Assembly: GCA_910585785.1 (NCBI GenBank)
Contig: CAJUEV010000021.1
Coordinates: forward strand, 1 to 17,444
From: an uncultured Christensenella sp.
GTDB lineage: Bacteria; Bacillota; Clostridia; Christensenellales; Borkfalkiaceae
DNA length: 17,444 bases
Reading direction: 5' to 3'
Shown: positions 6,627-13,616 of the stretch, piece after piece
Numbering within the stretch: the first letter of the stretch is position 1
Layout of the letters: the number at the start of each line of letters is the position of its first letter
The notes under the pieces: model-generated
Told to the model about the DNA's origin: nothing
The model's database searches: none
What the model saw: only the letters and a program-made list of their open reading frames with translations
Translations under genes and position numbers: made by a program

Positions 6627-8399
6627 ATGTGTGGAATTATCGGTTACGTCGGCAATAAAAACGCCGCCGAGGAAGTGCGCGAAGGGCTTTTCAGATTAGA
6701 ATACCGCGGATACGACAGCGCCGGCGCGGCGATTATGGACGAGAACGGTATAATTTCCGTCGTAAAAAAACAGGGCAAAGTGGCAAACCTCGCCCCGTAT
6801 TTAGATGATATATCGGGGCGTATAGGTATTGGGCATACGCGTTGGGCTACGCACGGCAAACCTTCGGACGTGAACGCGCACCCCCATTCGTCGGGTAAAA
6901 TAACCGTAGTCCATAACGGAATAATAGAAAATTATGCCGAACTTAAATCAAAGCTGGAAGCGTGCGGCGAAAGATTTTTTTCGCAGACGGACAGCGAGGT
7001 GGCGGCAAAACTTATAAACAGAAATTTTAAGGGCGATTTGCTGTGCGCGCTTGCCGAAACGGTAAAAGTGCTTAAAGGTTCATATGCGCTTATGGCTATA
7101 TGCGAAGGCGTAAGCGCGATAGCCGTTGCAAAGTACCGCAGCTCGGTTATTTTGGGTTACGGCGACGACGAATACTTCTGCGCCAGCGACGAGCCCGCGC
7201 TTGCCGGCAAGTGTTCATCAATAAGCGTGCTTGAAGACGGCGATTTGGCGTATATCACGCCCGACGGAATAGAAATTTACGACGACGGGATGCAGCAAGT
7301 TATCCGTGACAAGCGCGCAAACACCGCCGCTGCGCAAAGTCTGGATTTATGCGGTTACCCCCGCTATATGCTTAAAGAACTGTACGAAACGCCGGCCGCC
7401 GTGGAAAGAACGGTCAAAGAGTTTAACGCCGCCGCGCCGAAGTTGCGTGAAGCGCTGCGCGGAATAAACCGCATAATTTTGTTGGGTTGCGGCACCGCCT
7501 ATCACGCGGGGCTTGTGGGCAAAAGATATTTTGAAGCGTTTGCGCGTATTCCCGCCGAGTGCGAAAACGCGGGCGAGTTCCGCTATAAAAACCCCGTCGT
7601 TTGCGAGGGTGCCGCGGTTTTTGCGGTAAGCCAAAGCGGCGAAACGGCGGACACGGTTGAAGCCGCGCGGCTGGCACGGACGTTGGGCGCAAAAGTTATC
7701 GCGGTGACAAACGCGCCCAATTCTGCGCTTACCCGACTTGCGGACGTGGTTGCGCCCGTGGCGGCAGGCACGGAAATTTGCGTAGCCGCCACAAAAAGTT
7801 ATACCGCGCAGATAGCTTGCCTTTACCTTTGCGCGCTGACGTTTGCGGGCGAGCCGCTTACCTGCGAGCGCGCCGTCGCGCTTACAAAAATGCCTGCTCT
7901 CTGCGAAAAGACGCTTGCAAGCGTAAACACGTATTCAATTGCCAATATGTGCGCGGGTGCAAGCGGGGTTTACTTTTTGGGTAGGGACGTTGATTATGCG
8001 GTGGCGCTGGAAGGCAGCTTAAAACTTAAAGAGGTTTCTTACGTCCCGGGCGAGGGTTATCCCGCTGGCGAATTGAAGCACGGCACGCTTGCGCTTATCG
8101 ACGGCAAAACCGTATGCGTGGCGCTTGTATTCGACAAAAATTTGGCTAAAAAGTGCGAAAACGCGGTAGAACAAGTTTTGTCACGCGGGGGAAGGGCGGT
8201 TGTAATAACCAACGTGGTCGGCGTTTGCGCGTCTTTAAAAGACCGCGTGCGCATTATAAGTTTGCCCGATTGCGATAAATTTCTTTCACCGCTTATTTCG
8301 GCTGTCGCCGTGCAAAAACTTGCCTACGAAACCGCCGCGGTGCTTGGGCGCGACCCCGACAAACCCAGAAATTTGGCAAAAAGCGTTACCGTGGAATAG
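6627..8399 (+). CDS. glmS: Glutamine--fructose-6-phosphate aminotransferase (isomerizing) GlmS
   Basis: Makes glucosamine-6-phosphate from fructose-6-phosphate and glutamine, the entry step to UDP-GlcNAc. 590 residues, slightly short of the usual ~600-610. The N-terminal class II amidotransferase domain begins MCGIIGYVG, exposing catalytic Cys2 after Met removal, and carries GIGHTRWATHGKPSDVNAHP. Two SIS sugar-isomerase domains follow, with LGCGTAYHAG, VSQSGETADT and, in the second, YPAGELKHGTLALID. The C-terminus PRNLAKSVTVE is the invariant family end that closes the active site. ATG at 6627 has AAAAGGAG 6 nt upstream. It is likely co-transcribed with glmM. No glmS ribozyme fits in the ~90-bp gap before it. 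Confidence 0.98.
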   Translation: MCGIIGYVGNKNAAEEVREGLFRLEYRGYDSAGAAIMDENGIISVVKKQGKVANLAPYLDDISGRIGIGHTRWATHGKPSDVNAHPHSSGKITVVHNGIIENYAELKSKLEACGERFFSQTDSEVAAKLINRNFKGDLLCALAETVKVLKGSYALMAICEGVSAIAVAKYRSSVILGYGDDEYFCASDEPALAGKCSSISVLEDGDLAYITPDGIEIYDDGMQQVIRDKRANTAAAQSLDLCGYPRYMLKELYETPAAVERTVKEFNAAAPKLREALRGINRIILLGCGTAYHAGLVGKRYFEAFARIPAECENAGEFRYKNPVVCEGAAVFAVSQSGETADTVEAARLARTLGAKVIAVTNAPNSALTRLADVVAPVAAGTEICVAATKSYTAQIACLYLCALTFAGEPLTCERAVALTKMPALCEKTLASVNTYSIANMCAGASGVYFLGRDVDYAVALEGSLKLKEVSYVPGEGYPAGELKHGTLALIDGKTVCVALVFDKNLAKKCENAVEQVLSRGGRAVVITNVVGVCASLKDRVRIISLPDCDKFLSPLISAVAVQKLAYETAAVLGRDPDKPRNLAKSVTVE

Positions 8400-8405
8400 T
8401 AACGT

Positions 8406-8434
8406 CGGCGGAAGCCCGTTGCGGGCTTCCGCCG
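8406..8434 (+). terminator. GC-rich terminator hairpin after glmS
   Basis: Perfect 13-bp stem CGGCGGAAGCCCG/CGGGCTTCCGCCG with a 3-nt TTG loop, just after the glmS stop. The following TTAAATATATTG is only moderately T-rich, and it runs straight into the -35 of the next promoter. Confidence 0.78.
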
Positions 8435-8443
8435 TTAAATATA

Positions 8444-8472
8444 TTGACGGCAAAAACGGAATATGCTATAAT
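8444..8472 (+). promoter_or_regulatory. Extended -10 promoter for the helicase gene
   Basis: TTGACG (8444-8449), 17-bp spacer, TATAAT (8467-8472), with TG one base ahead of the -10. It starts 10 bp after the glmS terminator hairpin, so the helicase is its own transcription unit. Confidence 0.88.
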
Positions 8473-8496
8473 TTTTTGCGTAAAAAAGGCGCAAAA

Positions 8497-11121
8497 ATGT
8501 TTGAAAATATAAAATTTAAAGGAACTTTCCGCACCTATCAGCAAAAAATTTTGGATAGCGCGGACGAGTATCTTTCCGACGGAAGAATAAATATCGTGGC
8601 GGCGCCCGGCAGCGGCAAAACCATTCTGGGGCTTGAAATAATCCGCAGGCTTGGCAAGCCCTGCCTTATTCTGTCACCGACGACTACCATACGCGAGCAG
8701 TGGGGCGAGCGTTTTACAAACGGTTTTACGGGCGACGATACGGGCGCGCTTGTTTCGTTCGATTTAAAAAATCCCGCGCCGATAACTTCGGTAACCTATC
8801 AGGCGCTGTATTCGGCGGCGGCGAAGGTGAAGTGCCTTTCGGACGGCGAGGAGGTGGACAACTCGTCGATAGACCTTGCCGAGTTTGTAAAAAAGCAGGG
8901 CGTGGGTACGCTGTGTCTGGACGAGGCGCACCATTTGCAGAACGAGTGGCAGAAAGCGCTTGAAAAATTTATAAGCGAAAACGCCTCGCAGTGCACCGTA
9001 ATTTCTTTGACGGCTACTCCGCCTTATGACGCTTCGCCCGCGGAATGGAAAAGGTATACGGAAGTTTGCGGAGAAATTGACGAAGAAATTTGCGTGCCCG
9101 AACTTGTCCGTCAGGGAACGCTGTGTCCCCATCAGGATTACGTGTACATATGCCGTCCTTCGGCAAAGGACGGGGGCGCGCTTGCGGACTATAACGCGCG
9201 TGTAAACGCCGCCCTTGACGAGTTGAAAACGTGCGCGGCTATTAAAAGCGTTTGCGCAAATCTTACTTATTCGTACGCGGATTTAAACGGTTGGCTGGAC
9301 GAAAAGTATGATTCGCTTGCCGCCGTAATAAATATGTTGAAATTTTTCGGGCTTGTTCCCGATAAAAGACTTTTGAAAAACACCGGCTTAGACAGGCGCG
9401 CTGATTTTTGCGCGGAACGCGCCGAAGTCGCGCTTGATTTTATTCTTTCGGAAGAAAAACTGTTGTTTGAAAACGAGCGCGCGGAAATTGCCGAAATTTT
9501 AAAAAAGCACAAACTTACGTCGCGCGGAAAGCCCGCGTTTGAGATGGACGACAAATTGAAGCGTATGCTTGCTTCGTCCGTGGGCAAACTTGAAGGCATA
9601 GGAGAAATTGCAAAGTGCGAGGAGAAAAATCTGGGCGACGAACTCAGGCTGCTTGTGCTGACCGACTTTATAAAGCGCGACGACGTTAAATTTTTGGGAG
9701 AGGACAAACAGTTTGACTCGGTAAGCATAATAAGCGTATTTGAAACGTTGCGTAAAAATTGCTCGGTAAAAATAGGCGCGCTTTCGGGCGGGCTTGTAAT
9801 TTTGCCGGACGGTTGTGCGGAAAGTTTAAAAAAATCAGGCGCGTCGTTTACAATGAAGCCGTTGGGCGCGGAAGGTTACAGCGAGTTTATGTTTTCGGGT
9901 GGGAACCGCAACAAAGTAAATTACGTCGGCAAACTTTTTGAAAACGGCGAAATTAAGGCGCTTGTGGGCACAAAGTCGTTGCTGGGCGAAGGCTGGGACG
10001 CACCTTGCGTAAACGCCTTGATACTTGCAAGTTTTGTGGGCAGTTTTATGCTTTCAAACCAGATGCGCGGCCGCGCGATTAGGGTTGACAAAAACAACCC
10101 GCAAAAGACGGCTAACATTTGGCACCTTGTCACCGTGCCTCCTTCCGAAACCGAAACTTCGGCGTTTGGCAAGGGTGAAGCCGCCTCGCCCGACTTTGAA
10201 ACGCTTGAAAGACGGTTTTTGTGCTTTGCCGCCCCCGATTATTTCGGAGAAAAAATACGCAGCGGCATAGACAGGCTGGGTACGGTGTGCCCGCCGTATA
10301 AGGAGGAGGACATCAAACGCATAAACGCGGATATGTGCAGCCGTTCGCGCGACAGGGACGAGCTTAAATACGCGTGGGACGCTTCGCTGCTTGTTTCAAC
10401 CGAATTGCGGCATACAAGCGAAGTGCCTGCGGACAGAAAATTTCCCGCGTTTACCCTTTACGACGTTACGCTATCCCTTTTGCTGATTATTCTGATTTCA
10501 GCCGGGACAATTTCGCTTTTTTCGGGATTGATGCTTTCGCTGCGACTGATAAACTCCATAGGCGACAAGGCGCTTGCCGAGGGGCTTATCGCAGGCGGAG
10601 CAATAATTTTGATGCTTTACTTAACGTTGTTTTTCATATTGTTCGACAGGGCGGTTTTCAAACATTTCAAAGCGGAAAACTCGGTGGAAAAAGTGGCTTC
10701 AAGCGTGTTGCAAACGTTGAAAGACATTAAAATGATTCCCAAAGATTGCGAATTAAAAACGGAAGTCAATCCTTTGAACGGAAGCATTTCGGTACGGTTG
10801 ACGCAGGGTTCGTTAAGGTCGCAAAAGTTATTCGGGAACACGCTAAGCGAGTTGTATTCGCCGATAGATTGTCCGCGCTATGTAATAGTTCCCCGTAAAA
10901 AATTCGGCTATAACTACCGCGGCGCGCTCGCCTGCCCCGAAATTTTGGGAACCAGACGGGAGTATGTGGAAATTTTTGTGAAGAATTTAAAGCAGTCCGT
11001 CGGCAGAACGGAGGCGGTTTACACCAGAGGAGAGCGGGGGCGCGCCGTATTGAGAAACTGTCGCCGGTTTGCGTACGTTTACGGCTGTACGGGGGACGTA
11101 GAGGACGTTTACGGCAACTGA
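8497..11121 (+). CDS. SF2 DEAH helicase with a predicted C-terminal membrane hairpin
   Basis: An 874-residue protein. Residues 1-~560 form a superfamily-2 helicase of the type III restriction/UvrB-like class: Q-like FRTYQQKILD, Walker A APGSGKT near 36-42, DEAH at 142-145, SLTATPP at 170-176. The second RecA lobe has GTKSLLGEGWDAP (491-503) and the arginine-finger motif QMRGRAIR (522-529). A helical insert, about 250-450, separates the lobes. Unlike ordinary helicases, two strongly hydrophobic segments follow at about 657-680 and 696-716. They are joined by a short loop, which would place both the helicase and the 150-residue C-terminal domain in the cytoplasm at the membrane. That last domain is not recognised. 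ATG 8497 was chosen over the longer open frame because the promoter ends at 8472. No methylase or nuclease is adjacent, so a restriction role is unsupported. Confidence 0.85.
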   Translation: MFENIKFKGTFRTYQQKILDSADEYLSDGRINIVAAPGSGKTILGLEIIRRLGKPCLILSPTTTIREQWGERFTNGFTGDDTGALVSFDLKNPAPITSVTYQALYSAAAKVKCLSDGEEVDNSSIDLAEFVKKQGVGTLCLDEAHHLQNEWQKALEKFISENASQCTVISLTATPPYDASPAEWKRYTEVCGEIDEEICVPELVRQGTLCPHQDYVYICRPSAKDGGALADYNARVNAALDELKTCAAIKSVCANLTYSYADLNGWLDEKYDSLAAVINMLKFFGLVPDKRLLKNTGLDRRADFCAERAEVALDFILSEEKLLFENERAEIAEILKKHKLTSRGKPAFEMDDKLKRMLASSVGKLEGIGEIAKCEEKNLGDELRLLVLTDFIKRDDVKFLGEDKQFDSVSIISVFETLRKNCSVKIGALSGGLVILPDGCAESLKKSGASFTMKPLGAEGYSEFMFSGGNRNKVNYVGKLFENGEIKALVGTKSLLGEGWDAPCVNALILASFVGSFMLSNQMRGRAIRVDKNNPQKTANIWHLVTVPPSETETSAFGKGEAASPDFETLERRFLCFAAPDYFGEKIRSGIDRLGTVCPPYKEEDIKRINADMCSRSRDRDELKYAWDASLLVSTELRHTSEVPADRKFPAFTLYDVTLSLLLIILISAGTISLFSGLMLSLRLINSIGDKALAEGLIAGGAIILMLYLTLFFILFDRAVFKHFKAENSVEKVASSVLQTLKDIKMIPKDCELKTEVNPLNGSISVRLTQGSLRSQKLFGNTLSELYSPIDCPRYVIVPRKKFGYNYRGALACPEILGTRREYVEIFVKNLKQSVGRTEAVYTRGERGRAVLRNCRRFAYVYGCTGDVEDVYGN

Positions 11122-11153
11122 AATTAGTTTATATTTATTAAAAAATTGCAAAA

Positions 11154-11188
11154 AAACAGCGCCTGAACAAAGCGTTCGGGCGCTGTTT
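11154..11188. terminator. 15-bp hairpin downstream of the helicase gene
   Basis: AAACAGCGCCTGAAC pairs with GTTCGGGCGCTGTTT (15 bp, one G-U) around the loop AAAGC. On the plus strand the tail is short (TTTATAC); on the minus strand it is a strong run of seven T. It may terminate from both sides. It ends the helicase transcript and backs up the terminator of the convergent phosphatase gene. Confidence 0.82.
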
Positions 11189-11273
11189 ATACTATTCAAA
11201 TTTGAAACGTAATTTATGCCGGATGGCAATATAAGTTGCTGCAATCGTAAAGCGCCCGCGCAAGCAAAATAAA

Positions 11274-11293
11274 GGCGCGGCTTTTGCCGCGCC
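11274..11293 (-). terminator. Intrinsic terminator of the tyrosine phosphatase gene
   Basis: GGCGCGGC/GCCGCGCC, a perfect 8-bp GC-rich stem with a 4-nt loop, begins 14 bp past the phosphatase stop. On the minus strand it is followed by TTTATTTTG. Confidence 0.82.
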
Positions 11294-11307
11294 GTAAATT
11301 ATAGAAT

Positions 11308-12105
11308 TTATTCAAGATATTTGTTTTTCAAGGCTGTTATTTCTTCTTCCGTAATTTCCAAAACCTGCTTGCAATACTCGGTTATGCCGCCGTATTTTTG
11401 CTTTATTGCATCAATTGCGCCCGCAATATACTGCGGTTTTACGTTTACCAAAGCGTAGAGTATGGATTTTAATTTCAACGGGCTGGGTACTATTGTAATT
11501 GCTATTTTTTGCAGCGCTCTTTTCGGTTTTAAAAATTTTGCCGAAGCAACGTAATCGGCTATAATCGTCTTTTCGTCGACGCCAAGCAGTCCTTCAAGCA
11601 GCATCGCCAGAATGCCCGTTCTGTCCTTGCCCTGATTGCACAGCCACAAAACGCAGCCGTCTTCCTCTAAAATAATGTCAAAAAACTTTTTTATTACGGG
11701 GCGCGATTCTTCGCCGAACAAAACTTCGGTATACATCGACGTCATATAATTGTCGGTGGTTTCGTACTCGCGTTTAAGGCGTTTGCTTTCTTTGTAAATT
11801 ACCGACATTGCGCTGGTGTCGGCGGTTATTCCCGCGGTTGAGGAGGTTAGTATGGGCAAGGCGTGGTATTTTACGCCCGCTATCTTTGTGGCGGGTCTTG
11901 CGTTGCGCTCGGTTTCGGTTCGCAAATCAACAATCGCGGTCAGCCCGTATTCTTTAAGCCGCTTAACCGTAATTTTAGGCAGCTTGTAAAGGCGCGAACT
12001 GCGGATAAGTTTTCCGTATTTCACGCGCTTTCCGCCTTCCGCGGGCAGCCCCCCTAAATCGCGGGCGTTATTAATCTTTTTGAATTTAAGTTTTTCAAAA
12101 GTCAT
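11308..12105 (-). CDS. Tyrosine-protein phosphatase (Y_phosphatase3 family)
   Basis: A 265-residue cytoplasmic dual-specificity-like phosphatase of the PF13350 type. The N-terminus has the family signature NNARDLGGLPAEGGKRVKYGK with IRSSRL, then IVDLRTETER (58-67). The phosphate-binding P-loop is LCNQGKDRTG: nucleophile Cys156 and Arg162 form the C(X5)R motif. The usual His before the cysteine is Leu155 here, which in other phosphatases would raise the cysteine pKa. Members act on phosphotyrosine or phosphoinositides; the substrate here is unknown. Its promoter's -10 ends only 6 nt before the ATG and there is no Shine-Dalgarno, so the mRNA is predicted to be leaderless. No other in-frame ATG lies near that would give a leader. 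Confidence 0.87.
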   Translation of the reverse strand: MTFEKLKFKKINNARDLGGLPAEGGKRVKYGKLIRSSRLYKLPKITVKRLKEYGLTAIVDLRTETERNARPATKIAGVKYHALPILTSSTAGITADTSAMSVIYKESKRLKREYETTDNYMTSMYTEVLFGEESRPVIKKFFDIILEEDGCVLWLCNQGKDRTGILAMLLEGLLGVDEKTIIADYVASAKFLKPKRALQKIAITIVPSPLKLKSILYALVNVKPQYIAGAIDAIKQKYGGITEYCKQVLEITEEEITALKNKYLE

Positions 12106-12111
12106 AATGCA

Positions 12112-12140
12112 ATTATAAAATAAAAAAACGGTTTAGTCAA
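12112..12140 (-). promoter_or_regulatory. Promoter of the phosphatase gene, predicted leaderless
   Basis: On the minus strand: TTGACT (12135-12140), 17-bp spacer, TATAAT (12112-12117). The -35 overlaps the stop codon (12137-12139) of the upstream membrane-protein gene. Six nt separate the -10 from ATG 12105, so transcription should begin at or next to the A of the ATG. Confidence 0.82.
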
Positions 12141-13525
12141 CGTTTTTTATCAAACGTTGCGTTTGCTCCCGCCGATATGGTAATAAGCACCTGCGAAGGC
12201 AAATAAAACAGCCATATTGCGGGGGCAATTACTTTTTCAAGCGCGGCGGGCAGGGTAATTCCCACTTCCGAAAAATTGAAAAGTCCCACGCACAAATCGC
12301 AACATAAAAACAGTATAAGCCCGATGAAAAACAGTATGTTCCTTTTTGAGTATTTTATGATAAAAGCGCTGTCGACTATGTTCGCCACAATTTGCGTAAG
12401 ATAAATTGCAGTAAGCGTGGTAAGCAGGTTGAGTTTGCCCGTCGCCGCAAGAATAATAATTATCATAGCCGTAATTCCTATACGTACCGCGCCCGAAATC
12501 CACGGTTTTTTGCCGTGAGCGTAATAAATGCGCGCCAAGTATAACAGTTGAACTATTATAAACGCGCCTACGCCGCACTCGCTGTATCCGTCAAGCATAA
12601 GCAAAAATAAATCGGCAATCGCGGTAAAAAGCATAGCGCCGGCAACGAAAAAGCAATCCTTTCTGTTTGAAAAGCAGTTGACGACAGCCACAGTAAAACA
12701 GGTTAAAATACCGAAATATTTAATGGCGTTAGTGTCCTTGTTAAAAGCGAAAGTTATGGTGTTGAACGCGATATATACGCCCGTTTCCGCAATAATAAGC
12801 GCGGTAAACAGATAAAACTCGGCGGGTCTTGTCCGTGTTTGTTTTTCGCGCTTACAAAGCGCGAAGTCAGCCGCGACAAGCGCGGCTGAAAAACCTATCA
12901 TAGCCGCTGCTATTATTACGGCGCAGTTTGCAAAAAACTCCTGCGGCATAACAAGTATTATTTCGTCTTCGTAAGGGTTGAATTGCCAGTTTTCCTTTCC
13001 GGGGAAGAAAACCGCGTGAAACGCTTCAAAAGCCTTGTCGAAAGATACCGTAGCGACTAAAAGCATAACGACAAGGGGCAGCAATATTGCCGCTGCGGCG
13101 GATATTATATACGGGCGGTGCCCTTTTATTTTTTGCAGGGCTATGACCTTGCACTTGTGCAAAACTACGAAAACCGCAGTCGCCGCAAAAGATATTGCAA
13201 GCACCGCGAAATTCAGGTTGAACAATACTTTACAGTCGGCAAAATGCGCCGCGCCTTCTTCCGAAAATTTTAAACTGCCCGCGCTGAATTGCTTTACCCA
13301 GGGCAGGGTGCAAAAATTTAAAACTTCGTCGTAAGCGCGCTTTATCTGCGAAAAGGTAAAGCCCGATTGTCTGTCAAGTTCAAGCGCGTCTATTTGCAGA
13401 TAGTAGAAAAAGCGTCCGTAAATAGGCAACGCTATTGCAAACGTAAGAATAAACAGCGTAAGCGCAAGGCAAAACAGCACCGTCCATAAAACGTTTAATT
13501 TCTTTTTCGTATCCTCTTTAAGCAT
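12137..13525 (-). CDS. DUF1461 / YhhN-like (TMEM86) fusion membrane protein
   Basis: A 462-residue polytopic membrane protein that looks like two families joined. Residues 1-~230 match the DUF1461/TIGR01906 integral membrane family: a first TM near 12-36, a large outer loop ending in EEGAAHFADCK, and the conserved FHAVFFPGKENWQFNPYED segment followed by MPQEFF. Residues ~245-462 are a string of about seven TM helices with YhhN/TMEM86-like features: FTAIADLFLLML, GVGAFIIVQLLYLARIYYA, FLCCDLCVGLFNF and FYLPSQVLIT. TMEM86 proteins hydrolyse lysoplasmalogen in animals; the bacterial role is less clear. The join is inferred by eye from residual motifs. ATG 13525 lacks a Shine-Dalgarno, and its promoter predicts a leaderless or near-leaderless mRNA. 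Confidence 0.75.
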   Translation of the reverse strand: MLKEDTKKKLNVLWTVLFCLALTLFILTFAIALPIYGRFFYYLQIDALELDRQSGFTFSQIKRAYDEVLNFCTLPWVKQFSAGSLKFSEEGAAHFADCKVLFNLNFAVLAISFAATAVFVVLHKCKVIALQKIKGHRPYIISAAAAILLPLVVMLLVATVSFDKAFEAFHAVFFPGKENWQFNPYEDEIILVMPQEFFANCAVIIAAAMIGFSAALVAADFALCKREKQTRTRPAEFYLFTALIIAETGVYIAFNTITFAFNKDTNAIKYFGILTCFTVAVVNCFSNRKDCFFVAGAMLFTAIADLFLLMLDGYSECGVGAFIIVQLLYLARIYYAHGKKPWISGAVRIGITAMIIIILAATGKLNLLTTLTAIYLTQIVANIVDSAFIIKYSKRNILFFIGLILFLCCDLCVGLFNFSEVGITLPAALEKVIAPAIWLFYLPSQVLITISAGANATFDKKR

Positions 13526-13532
13526 ACTGAAA

Positions 13533-13561
13533 ATTATATATTAAGCGGTTTTGCAAGTCAA
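13533..13561 (-). promoter_or_regulatory. Promoter of the DUF1461/YhhN-like gene
   Basis: On the minus strand: TTGACT (13556-13561), 17-bp spacer, TATAAT (13533-13538). Seven nt lie between the -10 and ATG 13525, giving a leader of zero or about one nt. Confidence 0.85.
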
Positions 13562-13577
13562 TATATTTTTTGCATAA

Positions 13578-13606
13578 TTGACAAAATCCGCGCTGCGTAT
13601 TATAAT
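13578..13606 (+). promoter_or_regulatory. Perfect-consensus divergent promoter
   Basis: TTGACA (13578-13583), 17-bp spacer, TATAAT (13601-13606): both hexamers are exact consensus. Its -35 is only 16 bp from the -35 of the divergent promoter at 13533-13561. It drives the membrane-anchored protein and probably radC. Confidence 0.93.
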
Positions 13607-13616
13607 AACAGAGAAA

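Noticed and set aside
8320..8496. Longer helicase reading frame starting inside glmS
   Set aside because: It would overlap the glmS end and run through the terminator and the promoter at 8444-8472; ATG 8497 is the plausible start.
8497..11121. ComFA-type competence helicase
   Set aside because: No ComFA zinc-finger cluster at the N-terminus, it is far from comF, and the membrane hairpin and C-terminal domain do not fit.
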